NCBI GenBank assembly: GCA_019424245.1
Contig: JAHYZV010000002.1
Span: forward strand, 189,695-253,694
Direction: 5' to 3'
Source: Clostridiales bacterium
GTDB lineage: Bacteria > Bacillota > Clostridia > Lachnospirales > Lachnospiraceae
DNA length: 64,000 bases
A program made the position numbers and the translations under genes. The notes beneath the pieces were generated by a model. It was not told the DNA's origin. It saw nothing but the letters and a program-made list of their open reading frames with translations, and did no database searches. Shown in pieces: positions 62,301 to 64,000 of this stretch (its first letter is position 1; each line of letters begins with the position of its first letter).

Positions 62301-63235
62301 CCAACCTTGCCATAGTAAAGGTCTACGTTATGTATCCATACGTTGCAGTTAGCTGTATCTAGTGAAATACCATCATCCATAAAGTTAAGTATTGAGAGGT
62401 TTCTCATTTCTACATTACCTGCATTTCTTAAAAGGAAACCGAAGCCGCTTATGCTTGCGTCCTCGCCAACTCCTTCAAAAGTCATGTTAATATTAGAATA
62501 AGCACTTGCTCCTTTTATCTGCACACCCTCAGATGAGCTTGAAAACTTATCCATACCCGAATCTGTAAGACATCCTATTACTCTTACATCAAGTGCCCTT
62601 GTTTCTACACCCTTACTGGCACTCTTTGTATATGCATCAATAATTGTCTGGAGTCCTGTGTACTCCTTCTCGCCCTTTCCTTCCATAATGCCTGCTTTTA
62701 CAGTTTTAGCATTATCATTAGTTACATAAAGAACGATTGAATCACTCTTAAGTGTTCCATCTTCGTTATATGCTCCTGAACCTGTCTTGTATCTTGATTC
62801 AGAAGAAAATGCAAAGCCTGATCTGTCATATGAGCTTACCTTAAGAACATCTGTAACCTTAGCCTTAGCTGTTACTTCTTTTCCATTCTTTACTGGTACT
62901 ACCCTGATAACATAGTCTCCTGCCGAAAGACCCATGGCATCTACCCTGTAGTAACTCTTGTACCTTCTTATAAGTTCATTGTCGATTCTTGCATATGCTG
63001 AATCTGACTGTGAAGCCTTTTTGATATATGCTGTATATCCATCGGCTTCCTTGTCAATAGACCACTCAGCGTAAGCTGATTCAAGCCAGCCCTGCGCTGT
63101 TCCATTGAACTGTACTGTTCCAACCTCTGCCTTTGCGGTAGATATTGTAGTTGGAATAATGACACTTACAACCATCAATGCTGCAAGTATCCATGCCCAT
63201 CCTTTGCGGGCACCCTTGCTAATGTTAGCTTTCAT
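59390..63235 (-). CDS. Secreted two-domain pectate lyase, PL1 plus PL9
   Basis: A 1281-residue exported enzyme that cleaves polygalacturonate by beta-elimination. Signal peptide (1 to about 37, cleaved near AKAE). PL1 domain about 180-490: GDGSIDIKGDSQYITVSYVH (~320), HHNWFDHSDSRHARVR (~365) with the catalytic Arg, and calcium-binding Asp residues. A Thr/Lys/Glu-rich linker (about 578-638) leads to a PL9-like beta-helix (about 670-1010): AGDVIIVKAGTYKFTDTIVI, ENADGFAAKL (~832), DDGWDLF (~857). A second TEKTTKAT linker and a beta-sandwich C-terminus (1130-1281), perhaps a binding module, follow. No sorting tail is present. GAGGAGG precedes the ATG. Confidence 0.9.
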   Translation of the reverse strand: MKANISKGARKGWAWILAALMVVSVIIPTTISTAKAEVGTVQFNGTAQGWLESAYAEWSIDKEADGYTAYIKKASQSDSAYARIDNELIRRYKSYYRVDAMGLSAGDYVIRVVPVKNGKEVTAKAKVTDVLKVSSYDRSGFAFSSESRYKTGSGAYNEDGTLKSDSIVLYVTNDNAKTVKAGIMEGKGEKEYTGLQTIIDAYTKSASKGVETRALDVRVIGCLTDSGMDKFSSSSEGVQIKGASAYSNINMTFEGVGEDASISGFGFLLRNAGNVEMRNLSILNFMDDGISLDTANCNVWIHNVDLYYGKVGGDADQAKGDGSIDIKGDSQYITVSYVHFYDSGKCSLCGMKSESGPNYITYHHNWFDHSDSRHARVRTMSVHMYNNYYDGNAKYGVGSTMGSSVYVENNYFRNCKYPVLSSNQGSDALGEGTFSGENGGIIKAYGNEIVGATGIIYANAASVTGEAANAATFDAYLAASAGEKVPSSYKTVAGGTTYDNFDTTKDLGVKAGSLVAAKDVPALVTSSKGAGSLGGGVIDWKFSDEDDTAYVVDKDLKAAVTNYKNTELVAVGGTNANIVTPEPSTDETTKATEEETKTTEKATTSKATEKETKTTEKATTSKATEATKVTEKETTGAGSDTKNSYDKTSLSYSGAYTDLSTKKDSDFKNAKYVSSASDILTAISSAKAGDVIIVKAGTYKFTDTIVINNAMNGNSGAYIVVKAADGAEVKFDFSAQTLDGANRGVVVDGDYWYFEGINFYGAGDNGVLLAGNNNIFEKCVFEANRDSGLQISRYDTTAATKDLWPSNNLIINCTAFDNCDYPDQGGTGENADGFAAKLTCGEGNVFDGCISYCNSDDGWDLFAKSATGPIGVITIRNCVSFGNGTLSNGVHYANGDMNGFKLGGSGVGTPHVVLNCLSFNNGATGFTDNNNPSGLTIMNATAWGNGKSAKKGNFLCYRASNKAVYVGLVSANAIDSDKFTGNMSDSIYYNTGKYYRLSGLLPTPVVSGDKKGTVVDNPSKVSGMFKNAVDFINLNGNVDKQLRNSDGTINMKGLYETQGSYSTLGAHFGVANQVISVTGKTSGEVKPTEKTTKATEKTTETTKATEKTTEATKATEKTTEATKATESKTDSTVSGTKLVLNANDVNTGKLKSTLTVDGFKIVAGSKATVTVDKSRKEYKGIDFTRRIKLSGKGSTSGRAIAFKTAGEAKVKVYATSSSTDESRLIKIVDKNGKDITSTSKIPGNSLKSVSFRVPVAGEYYLIAEDGGVNIYYVEVSNGVAY

Positions 63236-63445
63236 GTTTTACCTCCTCATGCACATGTTTGTGCAATATGCTTTAACATATGATGTCTTACTTGCTAATC
63301 TTAGCAATATCACACAAAAAAGTACATAGGATAACATAGTAAATTAGTACCATTTATTAAAATTATGTTTCATATTTATTAAAAGTTTGTTTCCATATAA
63401 ATATATTCTATATTGTTGTTTAACACACATTCTTAACGTACGGAC
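63236..63445 (-). promoter_or_regulatory. Upstream region of the pectate lyase gene
   Basis: AT-rich, with no gene. It should hold the promoter of the lyase gene, but I cannot pick one -35/-10 pair with confidence. It ends at the structured repeat at 63446, whose ACGGACGAC flank begins near 63440. Confidence 0.35.
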
Positions 63446-63801
63446 GACAGCATATATGAGAAAAGCAGGTGTGCATACATCAACGATGCCAGAAGCTTCA
63501 ATTTACGCGAGCAACGAGCCAAAGTCATATTCCTGATATGACCTTGGCGACTGCCGCGATAGCCATAATAAACACGCTTTGCGAGTTTATTATGGCTGGA
63601 TATTTCTAAGACTTTTCATATACGTAATGGTAGTTTCCGCTACCGTTCGATACGGGACATCCGTGTCCCATATCTCACTTCCACAGACATCCGTGTCTGT
63701 GGATAGCTGGGTAGCTAAGAAAAAGTCTAAGAACTATCACAATTAAACTTCAAGTGCATCTTATGATGTTTGCACACCTGCTTTTCTCATATATGCTGTC
63801 T
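63446..63801 (+). repeat. Structured inverted-repeat element, subfamily 2, copy 4, with an extra hairpin domain
   Basis: Terminal inverted repeats 63446-63481 and 63766-63801 (36 bases, few mismatches). Compared with the 261-base copies it carries about 94 extra bases (63504-63597) that form two more hairpins: GCCAA..GTCATAT/ATATGAC..TTGGC, and AGCCATAATAAAC/GTTTATTATGGCT. The rest follows the family, including both hairpins with TCCG loops. Oriented opposite to copies 2 and 3. Confidence 0.85.
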
Positions 63802-63860
63802 GACGTTGGCTAAATTTACGAAAAATGAATGTGTGGCTAAATCAAAGGGAGCGGCATGAA

Positions 63861-63895
63861 GGGCGGAATTGTGCGTAAAGCGCACAATTCCGCCC
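63861..63895. repeat. Perfect 15-bp hairpin between two structured elements
   Basis: GGGCGGAATTGTGCG (63861-63875) pairs perfectly with CGCACAATTCCGCCC (63881-63895) around TAAAG. AAATCAA and GGGA upstream can pair with TCCC and TTGATTT downstream, giving an outer stem. It could be a terminator or another member of the repeat family's flank. No gene is near it on either side within 600 bases. Confidence 0.6.
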
Positions 63896-63951
63896 TGTTT
63901 CGTCCCACTTGATTTAATTGAATATTCAGTATTAAATTATGTCGCAACACA

Positions 63952-64000
63952 GACAAATATAAGCTACAGGCAGTTCTGCATACTATGTGAAATGCACTTG
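63952..64000 (-). repeat. Structured inverted-repeat element, subfamily 1, partial copy 5
   Basis: Bases 63952-63987 match the terminal repeat of copy 1 (GACAAATATAAGCTACAGGC), and 63988-64000 continue as in the reverse complement of copy 1 (GAAATGCACTTG) up to the window edge. The flank TTGATTTAATTGAATATTCAG is also shared with copy 1, in reverse orientation. The element must continue beyond the window. Confidence 0.75.

Overview
The window looks like the chromosome of a low-GC, anaerobic, Gram-positive member of the Firmicutes/Clostridia, most likely Lachnospiraceae. Pectin-active surface proteins beside flagellar genes recall Lachnospira (Eubacterium) eligens and relatives. The genus call is inference from gene content (PL1/PL9 pectate lyase, Cthe_2159-type binding protein, flagellar rod genes, SpoIIID, pyrophosphate-type phosphofructokinase, hybrid-cluster protein, class I SAM riboswitch), from AGGAGG-type ribosome-binding sites and from AT-rich spacers. 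I see no rRNA, tRNA or CRISPR array.

Layout. 1-6.5 kb: start of a minus-strand gene, a two-component system, murA, a LysM-G5-M23 cell-wall peptidase and a flavin reductase-like protein. 6.8-13.5 kb: PPi-dependent phosphofructokinase, a DUF4230 protein, a large surface beta-helix protein with a sorting-type tail, a divergent AraC regulator and a small conserved protein. 13.5-21 kb: DUF4867 protein, D-2-hydroxyacid dehydrogenase, pgi, mtnN, then TSCPD protein, radical SAM/SPASM protein and murG in a row. 21-29 kb (minus strand): a catalytically dead LytM protein, yvyF, comF, recD2, a FlgJ-like rod-binding protein, two flagellar rod genes and mreB/mbl. 29-36 kb: metK with its SAM-I riboswitch, an HD-GYP protein, an enolase with a long N-terminal extension, spoIIID and a low-molecular-weight tyrosine phosphatase gene.

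36.2-49.4 kb is an accessory/defence region: a DUF262-DUF1524 (GmrSD-like) protein, small HTH regulators, a HEPN (ApeA-like) protein, an operon with two cytosine methyltransferases flanking a DUF3883-type nuclease, an unknown protein, a Vsr-like endonuclease with Cys clusters, a frameshifted RelE/HigB-type toxin with its antitoxin, and an HTH-Fic protein. The 5' end of the phosphatase gene and about 190 bp of its upstream DNA recur in degraded form at 45.2 kb, and a third scrap lies at 48.4 kb, as if elements had stacked at this site.

49.6-64 kb: a Crp/Fnr regulator divergent from a ferredoxin-like protein and hcp (nitrosative stress), a pectin/cellulose-binding lipoprotein, a membrane protein with two Rossmann domains and a C-terminal RyR domain, a small truncated gene, a ketopantoate reductase-like protein, and a 1281-residue secreted PL1-PL9 pectate lyase.

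The most unusual non-coding content is a family of about 260-bp structured elements: 36-bp, nearly perfect terminal inverted repeats enclosing further hairpins. Four complete copies and one partial copy occur at 29.5-30.1, 55.3-55.6 and 63.4-64.0 kb. Two sequence subfamilies keep the same fold through paired changes. A separate roughly 75-bp multi-hairpin element sits between duplicated Shine-Dalgarno sequences just upstream of murG and of the hydroxyacid dehydrogenase gene.
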